Shown here: positions 1-10,802 of the stretch, in pieces | Layout: the number at the start of each line of letters is the position of its first letter | Position numbering within the stretch: position 1 is the first letter of the stretch | Assembly (NCBI GenBank): GCA_024640685.1 | Contig: JAHEEN010000010.1 | Coordinates: 1 to 36,180, forward strand | Direction of reading: 5' to 3' | Length of the DNA stretch: 36,180 nt | Source of the DNA: Rhodospirillaceae bacterium | Lineage (GTDB): Bacteria > Pseudomonadota > Gammaproteobacteria > Steroidobacterales > Rariloculaceae | Notes under the pieces: model-generated | Told to the model about the DNA's origin: nothing | What the model saw: only the letters and a program-made list of their open reading frames with translations | Databases searched by the model: none | Program-made: the position numbers and the translations under genes

Positions 1-1160
1 TCGTAGCACTCGTGGTCGGCGGGATGTTGGCGTCCGGTTGCGCAATGTTTGGCGGTAGCGACGAGGAAGATCCGATCGAGCCGCCTGCCGAGCTCGTCGA
101 GTTCGAGCCTACGCTCGAGATCGACGAGGTCTGGAGCGTCAACGTTGGCGGCTCGGCGGAGCAATTGCGGCTGGGTCTCGGTCCGGCCACAGACGGCACG
201 TTCGTCTATGCCGGTAGCCATGACGGTCAAGCCGGCGCGTTCGAAGTCGAGACCGGCCGCCGACGATGGCAGGCGCGACTCGACTTGCCGCTCTCGGCCG
301 GCCCCGGGTACGGACTCGGTGTGCTTGCGTTCGGCACGAACGACGGCGATCTCGTGACGCTCGAAGCCGCAACCGGCGAGGAGCGCTGGCGCCGGCAGAT
401 CGGCAGCGAGGTTTTGGCGTCACCGGCGATCAGCGGCGATGTCGTCGTCGTGCGCTCGGTCGACGGCCGGTTGCGCGGCTTTTCAGTTATCGACGGTCGC
501 GAGCTGTGGACTGTCGAGCACCAGATGCCGCCGCTGACATTGCGGGGCACGACCGCGCCGGTCATCGCCGGCGATATGGTCGTTGCCGGCTTCGATAATG
601 GTCGCTTGGGCGTTTACGAGCTTGCGAGTGGTGACGTGCTTTGGGAGGCGCCGATGGCGGCGCCGGCGGGTCGCACCGAACTCGAGCGTCTCGTCGACAT
701 CAGCGCTGGGCTCGCCGTCGTCGGTGGAGAGATTTTTGCGGTCGGCTATAACGGTCGCGCGATCGGCGTGACACTCGACACCGGCCAGCTGATGTGGGAG
801 CAGGAGCTCTCGAGCTATGCTGGTCTCGGTGCCGGTTTCAACGGTGTCTATGTGGCCGACGAGTTCAGTGCGGTCGTTGCGCTCGATCGCACGCTCGGTA
901 ATGAGCTCTGGCGGCAGTCGGGATTGCGATTGCGGGACGTGACGGCGCCGACGTTCTATCGCGGCACGGTCGTCGTCGGCGACCTCGAGGGTTATCTGCA
1001 CTGGCTGTCGGCCGACAACGGCCAGTTCCGAGCGCGCGAGCGTCTCGCGAGGCAGCGGATCGGCGTCGCGCCGATCGTCGTCGGCGACTACGTTATCGCG
1101 CAAGGTGACGACGGCCGACTTGCAGCGTATACGATTGTCGTTCCCGAAGCCGATGAGTGA
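1..1160 (+). CDS. bamB: Outer membrane protein assembly factor BamB (5' partial)
   Basis: BamB is the beta-propeller lipoprotein of the BAM complex, on the periplasmic face of the outer membrane, where it helps BamA fold beta-barrel proteins. The protein shows repeated PQQ-type propeller blades, with recurring G..LW / G.E.WR patterns (for example GRRRWQ, GEERWRR, GRELWTVE, GDVLWEAP, GQLMWEQE). Near the window edge there is a signal-peptide end with a lipobox-like LASGC, followed by an acidic stretch, as in E. coli BamB. The reading frame is open to the window edge with hydrophobic codons (VALVVGG), so the true start lies upstream and a GTG at 12 is probably internal to the signal peptide. der follows 115 bp downstream, matching the conserved bamB-der order; hisS and yfgM would be expected upstream. 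The identity rests on blade pattern, lipobox and synteny together. Confidence 0.93.
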   Translation, partial: VALVVGGMLASGCAMFGGSDEEDPIEPPAELVEFEPTLEIDEVWSVNVGGSAEQLRLGLGPATDGTFVYAGSHDGQAGAFEVETGRRRWQARLDLPLSAGPGYGLGVLAFGTNDGDLVTLEAATGEERWRRQIGSEVLASPAISGDVVVVRSVDGRLRGFSVIDGRELWTVEHQMPPLTLRGTTAPVIAGDMVVAGFDNGRLGVYELASGDVLWEAPMAAPAGRTELERLVDISAGLAVVGGEIFAVGYNGRAIGVTLDTGQLMWEQELSSYAGLGAGFNGVYVADEFSAVVALDRTLGNELWRQSGLRLRDVTAPTFYRGTVVVGDLEGYLHWLSADNGQFRARERLARQRIGVAPIVVGDYVIAQGDDGRLAAYTIVVPEADE

Positions 1161-1275
1161 TGCGTCCCATAAACTGCGTGCATGCGACGCGCGCGCTATT
1201 GCTCGCACGCCAGTGTCGATCGGTGCGTGACGGTCGCGCGTTGCACCGTTGCGAGAACCGTTAGGACCGTGATCG

Positions 1276-2664
1276 ATGTTGCCCGCCGTCGCGATCGTAG
1301 GCCGGCCCAATGTCGGTAAATCCACGCTCTTCAATCAGCTGACGAGATCCCGAGACGCACTCGTTGCGGATTTTCCGGGGCTGACGCGTGATCGGCGCTA
1401 TGGTTACGCGGAGGTCGACGGTAGGACCGCTGTCGTCATCGACACTGGCGGGCTCGACGACGATGAGAGCGAGCTAGGCCGTCTTGCCGAGCAACAGACA
1501 GCGTTTGCTATAGCCGAGACGAATCTCATCGTCTTCGTCGTCGACTGCCGCGACGGGCTGACAGCTGCCGACCAACGAATCGCCGAAGCGCTGCGCGCTT
1601 CGGGAAAGCCCGTGCTCGTTGCCGTCAACAAATCCGAAGGCGTCGATGCCGAGATCGAAACCGCCGAGTTTCACAGCCTAGGGCTCGGTTCGCCGTTGCC
1701 GATTGCCGCGCTGCATGGGCGTGGCCTTCGCTCGTTGGTGCAGGCGGTCGGCGAGCAGCTGCCGAACTCGGACGAGCCCGCCACGATCGAGCGCGACGAG
1801 TCGGTTCCGGCCGTCGCCGTCGTCGGCCGACCCAACGTCGGCAAGTCGACACTGATCAATCGCTTGCTGGGCAGCGAGCGCATGATCACGTCCGCCGAGC
1901 CCGGCACGACGCGCGACAGTGTCGACGTCATGTGCGAGCGAGCTGGCCAGCGTTACCTGCTGATCGATACGGCCGGCATTCGACGGCGCGCGAAAGTCAG
2001 CGATACGATCGAGAAGTTCAGCGTCGTGCAGAGCTTGCAGGCCATCGAGAACGCTGGCGTCGTGATCTTGCTGCTCGACGCGCGAGAAGGCGTGACCGAG
2101 CAGGATCTGCATTTGCTGGGGCTCGTTATCGAGCGCGGCAAGGCGTTGACGATCGGCATTAACAAATGGGATCACTTGTCGCTGGCGCGGCGCCGGCAAA
2201 TCGAGTCACAGGTCGCGCGTAAGCTGAGGTTTGCAGAATTCGCCCGCGTCACCTACGTCTCGGCGCTTCATGGCAGCAAGATCGACGATCTGCTCGACAA
2301 TGCGATGCGGGCGTACGCGGCGGCCGGCCAAACCTTTGCGACGCCGAGGCTCAACGAGATTCTCGAGCGCACGACCGCAGCGCACCAGCCGCCGATCGTC
2401 GCCGGGCGCCGGATCAAGCTCAAGTTCGCGCACCAGGGCGGGCGTTTTCCGCCGATAATCGTCATTCACGGCGGGCGGGCAGAACGGATGCCGCATCAGT
2501 ATCGGCGCTATCTGACGAACGCGTTTCGCGACGCATTGGGCTTAGTAGGGACGCCGCTCAAGCTCGAGTTTCGCAGTGGCGAGAACCCGTTCGAGGGCCG
2601 GCGCAACGCGCTGACCCGGCGCCAGCAAAAGCGTCGCCAGCGGGTCATCCGCCATCGACGTTAG
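1276..2664 (+). CDS. der: Ribosome assembly GTPase Der (EngA)
   Basis: Der is an essential GTPase with two G domains in tandem, needed for late 50S subunit assembly. The 462-aa product has the first P-loop GRPNVGKS at residues 9-16 and an identical second P-loop near residue 184. Switch motifs are DTGG in domain 1 and DTAG in domain 2. The base-specificity motifs are NKSE in domain 1, where the usual NKxD Asp is Glu, and canonical NKWD in domain 2. The C-terminal third is the KH-like domain (GRRIKLKFAHQGG...) and ends in a basic tail. The length is normal for the family. The ATG at 1276 is preceded by AGGA at 1263-1266, nine bases away. It lies downstream of bamB in the same direction, as in many Gammaproteobacteria, and is probably co-transcribed with it. 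Confidence 0.97.
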   Translation: MLPAVAIVGRPNVGKSTLFNQLTRSRDALVADFPGLTRDRRYGYAEVDGRTAVVIDTGGLDDDESELGRLAEQQTAFAIAETNLIVFVVDCRDGLTAADQRIAEALRASGKPVLVAVNKSEGVDAEIETAEFHSLGLGSPLPIAALHGRGLRSLVQAVGEQLPNSDEPATIERDESVPAVAVVGRPNVGKSTLINRLLGSERMITSAEPGTTRDSVDVMCERAGQRYLLIDTAGIRRRAKVSDTIEKFSVVQSLQAIENAGVVILLLDAREGVTEQDLHLLGLVIERGKALTIGINKWDHLSLARRRQIESQVARKLRFAEFARVTYVSALHGSKIDDLLDNAMRAYAAAGQTFATPRLNEILERTTAAHQPPIVAGRRIKLKFAHQGGRFPPIIVIHGGRAERMPHQYRRYLTNAFRDALGLVGTPLKLEFRSGENPFEGRRNALTRRQQKRRQRVIRHRR

Positions 2665-2717
2665 GCTGTCGACAGAGCCGGGCTTATGCCGAAGTCGACG
2701 TTTTCGGCCTATTCAAA

Positions 2718-2761
2718 TAACCAAAGGTTACTAGCGGCGCCACGGCAGTGATTACACTGCC
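2718..2761 (+). promoter_or_regulatory. Two inverted repeats upstream of the metX-family gene
   Basis: Two perfect inverted repeats sit in the 123-bp gap between der and the acyltransferase gene. The first is TAACC-AAA-GGTTA at 2718-2730. The second is GGCAGTG-ATTA-CACTGCC at 2744-2761, ending 26 bases before the preferred ATG. The second could be an operator or an RNA hairpin in the leader, but it has no T-run and so does not look like a terminator. The regulator is unknown; neither repeat is a MetJ box (AGACGTCT) or a clear MetR site. Confidence 0.45.
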
Positions 2762-2787
2762 CCGATGGATTCTCGAAGGCATTGGCA

Positions 2788-3912
2788 ATGAGCAAGGCGC
2801 GCCAGTACTTGACGCTGGACTGTGACTTGCCGTTCCATCGCGGCGGTGTGCTCGTCAAACCGACCATCGCCTATGAGACCTGGGGTGCGCTGAATTCCCG
2901 CGGCGACAACGCAATTCTGATCTTCACTGGTCTCTCGCCATCGGCTCACGCGACGTCGTCGGTCGCCGATCCGTCGCCCGGCTGGTGGGAGCAGATGGTT
3001 GGCCCAGGCCGGCCGATCGACACGCGGCGCTACTTCGTGATCTGCGTCAACTCGCTCGGCAGCTGCTACGGGTCGACGGGTCCGGCGTCGATCGACCCGG
3101 CAACGTCTCTGCCGTACCGGTTGTCATTCCCGGTGCTGTCACTCGAGGACGTCGCAACCGGAGGCCGCGAGGTCCTGCGTCATCTCGGTATCGAGCGGTT
3201 GCACGCGACTGTCGGCCCGTCGATGGGTGGCATGACGGCGCTCGCTTTCGAGATTATGTTCCCCGGCATGAGCCATGGTCTCGTCATCATCTCCTCGGGT
3301 GCGCGATCGTTGGCGTTTGCGACTGCGCTGCGCTCGCTGCAACGCGAGATGATTCGCCGTGACCCGAACTGGCAGGACGGCAACTACACGTCCGAGTCGA
3401 TGCCGATCTCCGGGATGCGGCTTGCGCGCAAGCTCGGCATGATCACTTATCGCTCGGCCGAGGAGTGGCGCACGCGCTTCGGTCGAGAGCGAATCGCCGC
3501 CGAGCGCGAAAGCGACGACCCATTTGGTCTCGATTTCGAGATCGAATCGTACCTCGAGCACCAAGCGAATAAGTTCACGGGCCAATTCGATCCGAATTGT
3601 TATCTCTACTTGTCACGTGCGAGTGACCTGTTCGACGTCGCCGATCACGGTGGCTCGGTGGAGGCGGGGCTTGCGAAGATTCGCGCGCGCCGGGTTCTGG
3701 TCGTCGGCGTGACGACGGATTTCCTGTTTCCGCTCTATCAACAGCGGGAGCTTGCCGAACTGCTGCGTGAGCCCGGCCGGGAGGTCGATTTCGTAGAGCT
3801 CGACTGCATTCAGGGGCACGATTCGTTTCTCGTCAACATGGATAGCTTCCGGCCGGTCATCGGCCAGTTCTTCGCGCCCGTACGCGGAGCGATCGCACGG
3901 TCCACTGGCTGA
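2788..3912 (+). CDS. MetX-family serine/homoserine O-acyltransferase, probably serine O-succinyltransferase
   Basis: This is an alpha/beta-hydrolase acyltransferase that activates the hydroxyl of serine or homoserine for sulfur assimilation into cysteine or methionine. The 374-aa product has the nucleophile elbow GPSMGGM, the late Asp region (TTDFLFP) and a C-terminal catalytic His in QGHDSFLV. Several segments match what I recall of the serine O-succinyltransferase subgroup of Xanthomonas relatives better than homoserine acyltransferases: TGLSPSAHA, VNSLGSCYGSTGPAS, SGMRLARKLGMITYRSA and DPNCYLYLSRA. In homoserine enzymes the second segment normally reads LGGC.GTTGP. The substrate is therefore inferred and homoserine cannot be excluded. 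The ATG at 2788 is preferred over the in-frame TTG at 2782 because GAAGG at 2775-2779 is eight bases from the ATG but only two from the TTG. The gene converges on xseA. Confidence 0.85.
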   Translation: MSKARQYLTLDCDLPFHRGGVLVKPTIAYETWGALNSRGDNAILIFTGLSPSAHATSSVADPSPGWWEQMVGPGRPIDTRRYFVICVNSLGSCYGSTGPASIDPATSLPYRLSFPVLSLEDVATGGREVLRHLGIERLHATVGPSMGGMTALAFEIMFPGMSHGLVIISSGARSLAFATALRSLQREMIRRDPNWQDGNYTSESMPISGMRLARKLGMITYRSAEEWRTRFGRERIAAERESDDPFGLDFEIESYLEHQANKFTGQFDPNCYLYLSRASDLFDVADHGGSVEAGLAKIRARRVLVVGVTTDFLFPLYQQRELAELLREPGREVDFVELDCIQGHDSFLVNMDSFRPVIGQFFAPVRGAIARSTG

Positions 3913-3964
3913 CGCCGATATCACGAGAAGGTAGCCGCAGCGACAGCGCGGCATTCCCGGTATG

Positions 3965-5338
3965 TCACTCGCCTTGTTCGACGTCGGTAACCGTCGCGTT
4001 GAAGCGGCCCCGGTGCACCCGGATCGTCACTTCCGTGCCGTTGTTAACGTCCCCTGCATCCGTCACGAGTGTGCCCGTGTCCCGCTGCGTCGCGATCGCG
4101 TAGCCGCGCGCCAACGTTGCGAGTGGGCTTACCGACTCGAGTGCGCGCGCCGCAGTCGCAATCCGATGACTCGCGCTAGCCAATTGCTCACTGATCGTAT
4201 GCGCTAGCGCGTGATGGCTGAAGCGGCAACGCTCGCGCAAGCGATCGATCCGCGCGCGCGGCGCCGCGGCTCGCAGCGCGAGCGTTGCGGCAGTGAGCTC
4301 AGCTCGGCCGGTTGCGAGCTCGTTGACGATGCGGCTGCGCATCCGGACGTCGAGCTCGTCGATTCGCTGACCGAGCTGCTGCAGCCTGACGCCGGGGTGC
4401 GTTCGATGCAGCCGATGCGCGAGCGCGTCGAATTGCTGCGTGCGATCGTTGATCCGTGTGGCTATTCCGACGCCGAGCCGGCGCTGCAACGTCGCGAGCG
4501 CGGCGCGAAGCTCCCGCTGGTCGGTGACGGCGATCTCGGCAGCGCCCGATGGCGTTGGCGCGCGCCGGTCGGCGACGAAATCGGCAATCGTCATGTCGAT
4601 CTCATGCCCGACGCCAACGATGACGGGTATGTCGACGTCGAACAGCGCGCGTGCAACAACCTCCTCGTTGAAAGCCCAGAGGTCCTCGAGCGAGCCGCCG
4701 CCGCGCGCGAGAATCAATAAGTCACAGTCCCGGCGCCGATTCGCGAGCGCGAGCGTGGCGGCGATTTGTTCCGCTGCACCCTCGCCCTGCACCGGGGTTG
4801 GGTAGATCAGCACGCGGGTCGCGGGGGAGCGGCGGCCGAGCACATTCAAGACATCGCGAATCGCGGCACCGCTCGGTGACGTGACGACGCCGATGCGTGC
4901 CGGCAGCGTCGGCAACGGCCGCTTGTGGATATCGTCGAACAACCCTTCGGCCGAGAGCTTGCGTAGCAACGCCTCGAAGCGCTGCCGCAATGCCCCTTCG
5001 CCGGCTGGTTCTGCATGCTCGATGATCAGTTGATAGTCGCCGCGGGCTTCGTAAATGCTCAGACGGCCGCGTGCGAGGAGCTGCTGGCCATTGCGCGGTT
5101 CGAATCCGAGCTGCCGATTGTGCTGCCGGAACATCGCGCACCGCAGCTGCGCATTCTCGTCCTTGAGCGTCCAGTACATGTGCCCGGAAGCGGGGCGGGC
5201 GAGGTTGGAGAGCTCGCCCTCGACCCAGACGACGCCGAGGTTGTCCTCGATGACTGAGCGGGCCTCGCGGTTCAGAGCCGCGACCGTGTAGACCTTGCGC
5301 TGCTCGTCGGAGGCGCTGAAATCCAATGGCAACGTCAT
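3965..5338 (-). CDS. xseA: Exodeoxyribonuclease VII large subunit
   Basis: XseA is the catalytic subunit of exonuclease VII, which degrades single-stranded DNA in both directions together with several small XseB subunits. The product has an N-terminal OB fold (VYTVAALNREAR, VWVEGELSNLARPASGHMYW), a catalytic domain with GVVTSPSGAAIRDVLNVL and LARGGGSLEDLWAFNEE, and a long helical, probably coiled-coil, C-terminal region rich in Arg and Leu. Starting at the ATG whose first base is 5338 (MTLPLDFSASDEQ) gives 457 aa, almost the length of E. coli XseA (456). The open frame continues 17 codons further upstream but that extension has no family resemblance. The gene is divergent from guaB across about 150 bp, a conserved arrangement. 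No xseB is present in this window. Confidence 0.96.
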   Translation of the reverse strand: MTLPLDFSASDEQRKVYTVAALNREARSVIEDNLGVVWVEGELSNLARPASGHMYWTLKDENAQLRCAMFRQHNRQLGFEPRNGQQLLARGRLSIYEARGDYQLIIEHAEPAGEGALRQRFEALLRKLSAEGLFDDIHKRPLPTLPARIGVVTSPSGAAIRDVLNVLGRRSPATRVLIYPTPVQGEGAAEQIAATLALANRRRDCDLLILARGGGSLEDLWAFNEEVVARALFDVDIPVIVGVGHEIDMTIADFVADRRAPTPSGAAEIAVTDQRELRAALATLQRRLGVGIATRINDRTQQFDALAHRLHRTHPGVRLQQLGQRIDELDVRMRSRIVNELATGRAELTAATLALRAAAPRARIDRLRERCRFSHHALAHTISEQLASASHRIATAARALESVSPLATLARGYAIATQRDTGTLVTDAGDVNNGTEVTIRVHRGRFNATVTDVEQGE

Positions 5339-5392
5339 GGCCTCGAGTATACGTGAGTCCGAATTCGAGCCTCGGGGAGCGTCGTGCAATAG

Positions 5393-6958
<1,566 letters not shown>

Positions 6959-6960
6959 GG

Positions 6961-8547
6961 ATGGTTGCTGACCCGAAGGCACAGAACGTACGCGCACCCG
7001 ATGCCGCGCGAATTCTGATACTCGACTACGGCAGTCAGTACACGCAGCTGATCGCGCGTCGCGTCCGCGAAGCCGGTGTCTATAGCGAGATTCGGCCGCA
7101 CGATCTGGCTGCCGAGGAGATCGTCGCGTTCGGCGCCGCCGGAATCATTCTGTCGGGTGGTCCGGAGTCGGTGGCCGCGGCCGATGCGCCGACGATCGAC
7201 GACGCCGTCCTCGAGCTCGGTGTGCCGGTGCTCGGCATTTGTTACGGCATGCAGGCGCTCGCGGTCAAGCTTGGTGGACACGTAGAACCGGCAGCGCAGC
7301 GCGAGTACGGTCATGCTGAGGTTGCCGTGCCGTCGGCTAGCCCGTTGCTCGGCGACTTGGTGCCCGCCGATACGTTGTTGCACGTCTGGATGAGCCATGG
7401 TGACCGAGTCGTCGAGCTACCGACCGGCTTCGTAGCTATCGCCGCTTCGACGAATGCGCCGCTCGCCGGCATGGCCGATGCCGGGCGGCGGATCTTCGGT
7501 TTGCAGTTTCATCCCGAAGTGACTCACACCGATCATGGCCAGGCAATCATCGAACGATTCGTCCATGAGATCTGCGACTGCGGCAACGATTGGACGCCGC
7601 ACAACATCATCAACGAGCATATCGCGCGTGTGCGCGCGGAGGTCGGCACAGGGCGAGTTTTGCTTGGCCTGTCGGGTGGTGTCGATTCGTCGGTCGTGGC
7701 TGCGCTGCTGCATGAGGCGATCGGCGATCAGCTCGTTTGCGTGTTCGTCGACAACGGACTGTTGCGCCTGAACGAGGGCGATCAAGTCATGGCTGTCTTC
7801 AAGGAGCACCTCGGAGTCAACGTCGTGCGTGTCGATGCCGAAGCTGAGTTTCTCGAAGCGCTCGCGGGCATCGACGATCCGGAGCGCAAGCGTAAGGTCA
7901 TCGGCGCGAAATTCATTGAGGTGTTCGAGCGAGAGGCGGCTCGGTTCGACGATGTCGAGTGGCTTGCTCAGGGTACGATCTATCCGGATGTCATCGAATC
8001 CGCCGGCGCTGCAACCGGCAAAGCGCACGTCATCAAATCGCACCACAATGTCGGCGGGCTACCGGAGAACATGCGGCTCAAGCTCGTCGAGCCGCTGCGC
8101 GACCTTTTCAAGGATGAGGTGCGCAAGATCGGCATCGAACTCGGGTTGCCTAAGGTACTCGTCGGGCGGCATCCGTTTCCGGGGCCGGGGCTCGGCGTGC
8201 GCATCCTCGGCGAGGTGAAGAAGGCGTATGCCGACACGTTGCGAACGGCTGATGACATATTCATTACCGAGTTGCGCAAGCATGATTTGTATGACCGAGT
8301 TAGCCAGGCGTTCGCGGTGTTTCTTCCGGTCAAATCCGTCGGCGTCATGGGAGATGGTCGAACGTATGAGTACGTCGTTGCGCTGCGGGCAGTGGAAACG
8401 GTCGATTTCATGACCGCGCACTGGGCGCATCTGCCCTACGAACTCCTTGATCACGTGTCGCGCAGAATCATTAACGAGATTCCGGGCATATCGCGTGTGA
8501 CCTACGATATCTCGGGCAAGCCGCCGGCAACGATCGAGTGGGAGTGA
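6961..8547 (+). CDS. guaA: GMP synthase (glutamine-hydrolysing)
   Basis: GuaA converts XMP to GMP using ATP and glutamine-derived ammonia. The 528-aa product has an N-terminal class I glutamine amidotransferase domain ([20 protein letters not shown]) with the nucleophile Cys94 in GICYGMQAL and the His/Glu pair in LQFHPEVTH. The ATP pyrophosphatase domain has the PP-loop SGGVDSS at residues 238-244. The C-terminal dimerisation domain includes [17 protein letters not shown] and ends in KPPATIEWE. The ATG at 6961 is two bases after the guaB stop and has no well-spaced Shine-Dalgarno sequence of its own, so translation is probably coupled to guaB. This completes the guaBA pair. Confidence 0.98.
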   Translation: MVADPKAQNVRAPDAARILILDYGSQYTQLIARRVREAGVYSEIRPHDLAAEEIVAFGAAGIILSGGPESVAAADAPTIDDAVLELGVPVLGICYGMQALAVKLGGHVEPAAQREYGHAEVAVPSASPLLGDLVPADTLLHVWMSHGDRVVELPTGFVAIAASTNAPLAGMADAGRRIFGLQFHPEVTHTDHGQAIIERFVHEICDCGNDWTPHNIINEHIARVRAEVGTGRVLLGLSGGVDSSVVAALLHEAIGDQLVCVFVDNGLLRLNEGDQVMAVFKEHLGVNVVRVDAEAEFLEALAGIDDPERKRKVIGAKFIEVFEREAARFDDVEWLAQGTIYPDVIESAGAATGKAHVIKSHHNVGGLPENMRLKLVEPLRDLFKDEVRKIGIELGLPKVLVGRHPFPGPGLGVRILGEVKKAYADTLRTADDIFITELRKHDLYDRVSQAFAVFLPVKSVGVMGDGRTYEYVVALRAVETVDFMTAHWAHLPYELLDHVSRRIINEIPGISRVTYDISGKPPATIEWE

Positions 8548-8573
8548 CCACGCTAGCGTCGAGGCCTGCGGCG

Positions 8574-9029
8574 ATGCAGGAATCCGATCAGCCTTACATG
8601 GAGCGCGCGCTCGCATGTGCGCGGGTTGCGCGCGACGCCGGCGAGGTGCCGGTCGGCGCCGTGCTCGTCGACACTGAAGGCGTGGTCCTTGCCGAGGCCG
8701 GCAACTCGCCGATTGCGACAAACGACCCTACCGCGCACGCTGAGCTGCGTGCGTTACGTGCGGCGGCTGAACGCTGCAACAATTATCGCCTGCCGGGAAC
8801 CACGCTCTACGTGACGCTCGAGCCGTGTCCGATGTGCGCCGGCGCGCTCGTCCACGCGCGCGTTGCGCGGATCGTTTACGGCGCGGCTGATCCACGAGCC
8901 GGCGCATGTGGCAGCGTTCTAAACATTGCGCAATGCGATGCGCTGAATCATCGGATCGACGTTGTCGGCGGCGTCGGTGCCGAGCAGAGCGCCGCGCTCC
9001 TGAAAGGTTTTTTTGCCGAGCGTCGTTAG
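8574..9029 (+). CDS. tadA: tRNA-specific adenosine deaminase TadA
   Basis: TadA deaminates adenosine 34 of tRNA-Arg(ACG) to inosine, widening codon reading. The 151-aa product has the zinc-dependent deaminase signature: His55 and the proton-shuttle Glu57 in TAHAE, and zinc ligands Cys85 and Cys88 in LEPCPMC. The ATG at 8574 has GAGG at 8561-8564 nine bases upstream, and the protein then starts like known TadA (YMERALACARVARDAGEVPVG). In-frame GTG codons at 8538 and 8544 overlap the guaA end and would add 12 or 10 residues; translational coupling from the GTG at 8544 cannot be excluded. The gene is probably the third gene of the guaBA transcript and faces mltF. Confidence 0.94.
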   Translation: MQESDQPYMERALACARVARDAGEVPVGAVLVDTEGVVLAEAGNSPIATNDPTAHAELRALRAAAERCNNYRLPGTTLYVTLEPCPMCAGALVHARVARIVYGAADPRAGACGSVLNIAQCDALNHRIDVVGGVGAEQSAALLKGFFAERR

Positions 9030-9081
9030 ACGATCCTGGCACCGCACGCGCGAACCGCTGATCGCTGTTACGGCTGCGTGT

Positions 9082-10488
9082 CTAGCCGGCCTGCAACGCG
9101 ACGTCGCGATCGTCTGGCGTCGGTCTCTCCTCTTCGGTGAATAGCTCGTCCGCCGTCAACCACGATAGGATTTCGAAATATCGGCGCACGTTTTCGGCGT
9201 ACAGTGCCGCCACCGCGCCCCGCGCGTAGCCCCGGCGGGCTCGCTCGTACCATTGCGGCTCGCTCAACAGTGGCAAGCGCTCGCGGACATCGCTCCAATT
9301 GTCGGGATTACCGCCTTGCGCCTGCGTGATGATGCGCGCATCTTCGAGATGCCCGAAGCCGATGTTGTATGCGGCGACGGCTAGCCATGTCCGATGTGGC
9401 TCAGGGATCCGAGTCGGCAGCTTGGCACGCACGTGTGCGAGATACGCCGCGCCTCCCAGAATGCTCTGGCGTGGATCGACGCGATCGGCAACGCCCATCA
9501 TCGAGGCCGTCTTGCGCGTCAACATCATCATGCCGCGGACGCCGGTTGGAGACACTGCGACTGGATTCCAATGTGACTCTTGGTAGGCCAGCGCTGCGAG
9601 CAGCCGCCAGTCGAAGCCCATGCGACCGGCTGCCGCCTGAAATTCGGATCGGTATGTCGGCAGGCGCTCGCTGACGTGTTTGACGAACGCCCTCGAACCG
9701 ACGTGGTCGAACTTGTCGAGATCGTCGAGGCGGTACCGATCGATTAGCCTAGACAACCTGCCCGATGCTGCGGCCTCGGCAAAGTAACTGGACACGGCTT
9801 CGCGCAGCGACGAATCCGCGAGCTTCGGCAGCGCCCATGCGATGGGTATTCCCTGCTTGATCTCGAAGCCGACGCGCGCATTCGGATGGGCGTGCTGCAG
9901 GTGCTCGAACATATTCGAATCGACAAGGGTGAAGCGAAGCTCGCCTGCGGCGACTCGATGCACGAGTTCCTCGATGTCGACGTCGGCGTTCTCCGTCCAT
10001 TCAAGGTTTCTATGCTCGCGTTTTGCTTCCTCGAGCGTGCCAACGTACGCCGAGCCCGCGAGCACTTCGATGTCGCTGCCGTAGAGGTCCTCGATCCGAT
10101 AGGGGCGGCGTGTGCCGCGGCGATAGATCACATGTTGCGATGCGTACTGATACGGTGGGCTGAAATCGACAATTTCCTTTCTAGGTTCGGTTACGGTCAG
10201 ACCGGCGGCAGCGATGTCTGCGCGCCTCAACATCAGATCCGGGAAAATCTGCCAAAATTGATCTGCGACGTAGATGTCGAGCTTAACGCCGAGTCGGTCG
10301 GCAAACCCCTTCGCAAGCTCGTACTCGATGCCGCGCGGCTCGTCCACGCTCGGGTAGTAAGTCGTCGGGCTTTGCCGCGTCACAAAGGTCAAAGAGCCGG
10401 ACTCGATGATTTGCTCGAGCACAGACGGGGGAGCTGAGCACGTAACGAGTGCCAGACTCATGGCGATTGTTGTCATTCTTAGTGCCAC
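9082..10488 (-). CDS. mltF: Membrane-bound lytic murein transglycosylase F
   Basis: MltF cleaves peptidoglycan glycan strands to 1,6-anhydro products at the outer membrane. The 468-aa product starts with a short signal peptide and a lipobox (LVTC, Cys17), so it is a lipoprotein. Residues of roughly 25-260 form a family 3 solute-binding-like domain (GSLTFVTRQSPTTYY, FADRLGVKLDIYVADQFWQ), thought to regulate activity. The C-terminal SLT domain has the catalytic Glu304 in ALAYQESHWNP, plus GVRGMMMLT and AVAAYNIGFGHLEDA. The GTG at 10488 has GAGG about seven bases upstream; an ATG four codons later is possible. tadA beside mltF is as in E. coli, but the purL usually divergent from mltF is missing here. 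Confidence 0.94.
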   Translation of the reverse strand: MALRMTTIAMSLALVTCSAPPSVLEQIIESGSLTFVTRQSPTTYYPSVDEPRGIEYELAKGFADRLGVKLDIYVADQFWQIFPDLMLRRADIAAAGLTVTEPRKEIVDFSPPYQYASQHVIYRRGTRRPYRIEDLYGSDIEVLAGSAYVGTLEEAKREHRNLEWTENADVDIEELVHRVAAGELRFTLVDSNMFEHLQHAHPNARVGFEIKQGIPIAWALPKLADSSLREAVSSYFAEAAASGRLSRLIDRYRLDDLDKFDHVGSRAFVKHVSERLPTYRSEFQAAAGRMGFDWRLLAALAYQESHWNPVAVSPTGVRGMMMLTRKTASMMGVADRVDPRQSILGGAAYLAHVRAKLPTRIPEPHRTWLAVAAYNIGFGHLEDARIITQAQGGNPDNWSDVRERLPLLSEPQWYERARRGYARGAVAALYAENVRRYFEILSWLTADELFTEEERPTPDDRDVALQAG

Positions 10489-10802
10489 GGCGTCGCCTCG
10501 AGACGCATCCGATGCAGGCGGAATTCTACGATTGCGGACGCTAACGCACGATTGTGGGACCGCAGGCGGCGACGGCCATCCGACGGTTGACGGAGCGAGA
10601 TCACAGCGTCGACGATGCGAGACCGTCCGTGTACAAGCAGTTTGGTAGATTCGCCTGATTCGACGCAGGCTATGCTTGTGGCGCCTCGAAGGCCTTACGC
10701 ATCGGAGCGATCGCGTTGGCGCTTAACATAACGTCTCCGCTCCCGCACGCAAACTGTATCCGTGCGCGGCGACGACGACCCCGAGGGGGAACTTCTATTG
10801 GA
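10489..10802. other. Intergenic gap between mltF and the next minus-strand gene
   Basis: This is 314 bases without a convincing gene. It must hold the mltF promoter reading leftward and the end of the preceding minus-strand transcript. Short open frames cross it but none has a recognisable product or ribosome-binding site. I see no tRNA, clear terminator or repeat. Confidence 0.5.

Noticed and set aside
3913-3964. Terminator between the convergent metX-type gene and xseA
   Set aside because: GCCGC and GCGGC can pair around seven bases, but there is no T-run on either strand.
4211-4720. Plus-strand open frame across xseA
   Set aside because: Antisense to xseA; no recognisable product.
9021-9032. 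Hairpin CGTC-GTTA-GACG at the tadA stop
   Set aside because: Only four pairs and no T-run; not enough for a terminator.
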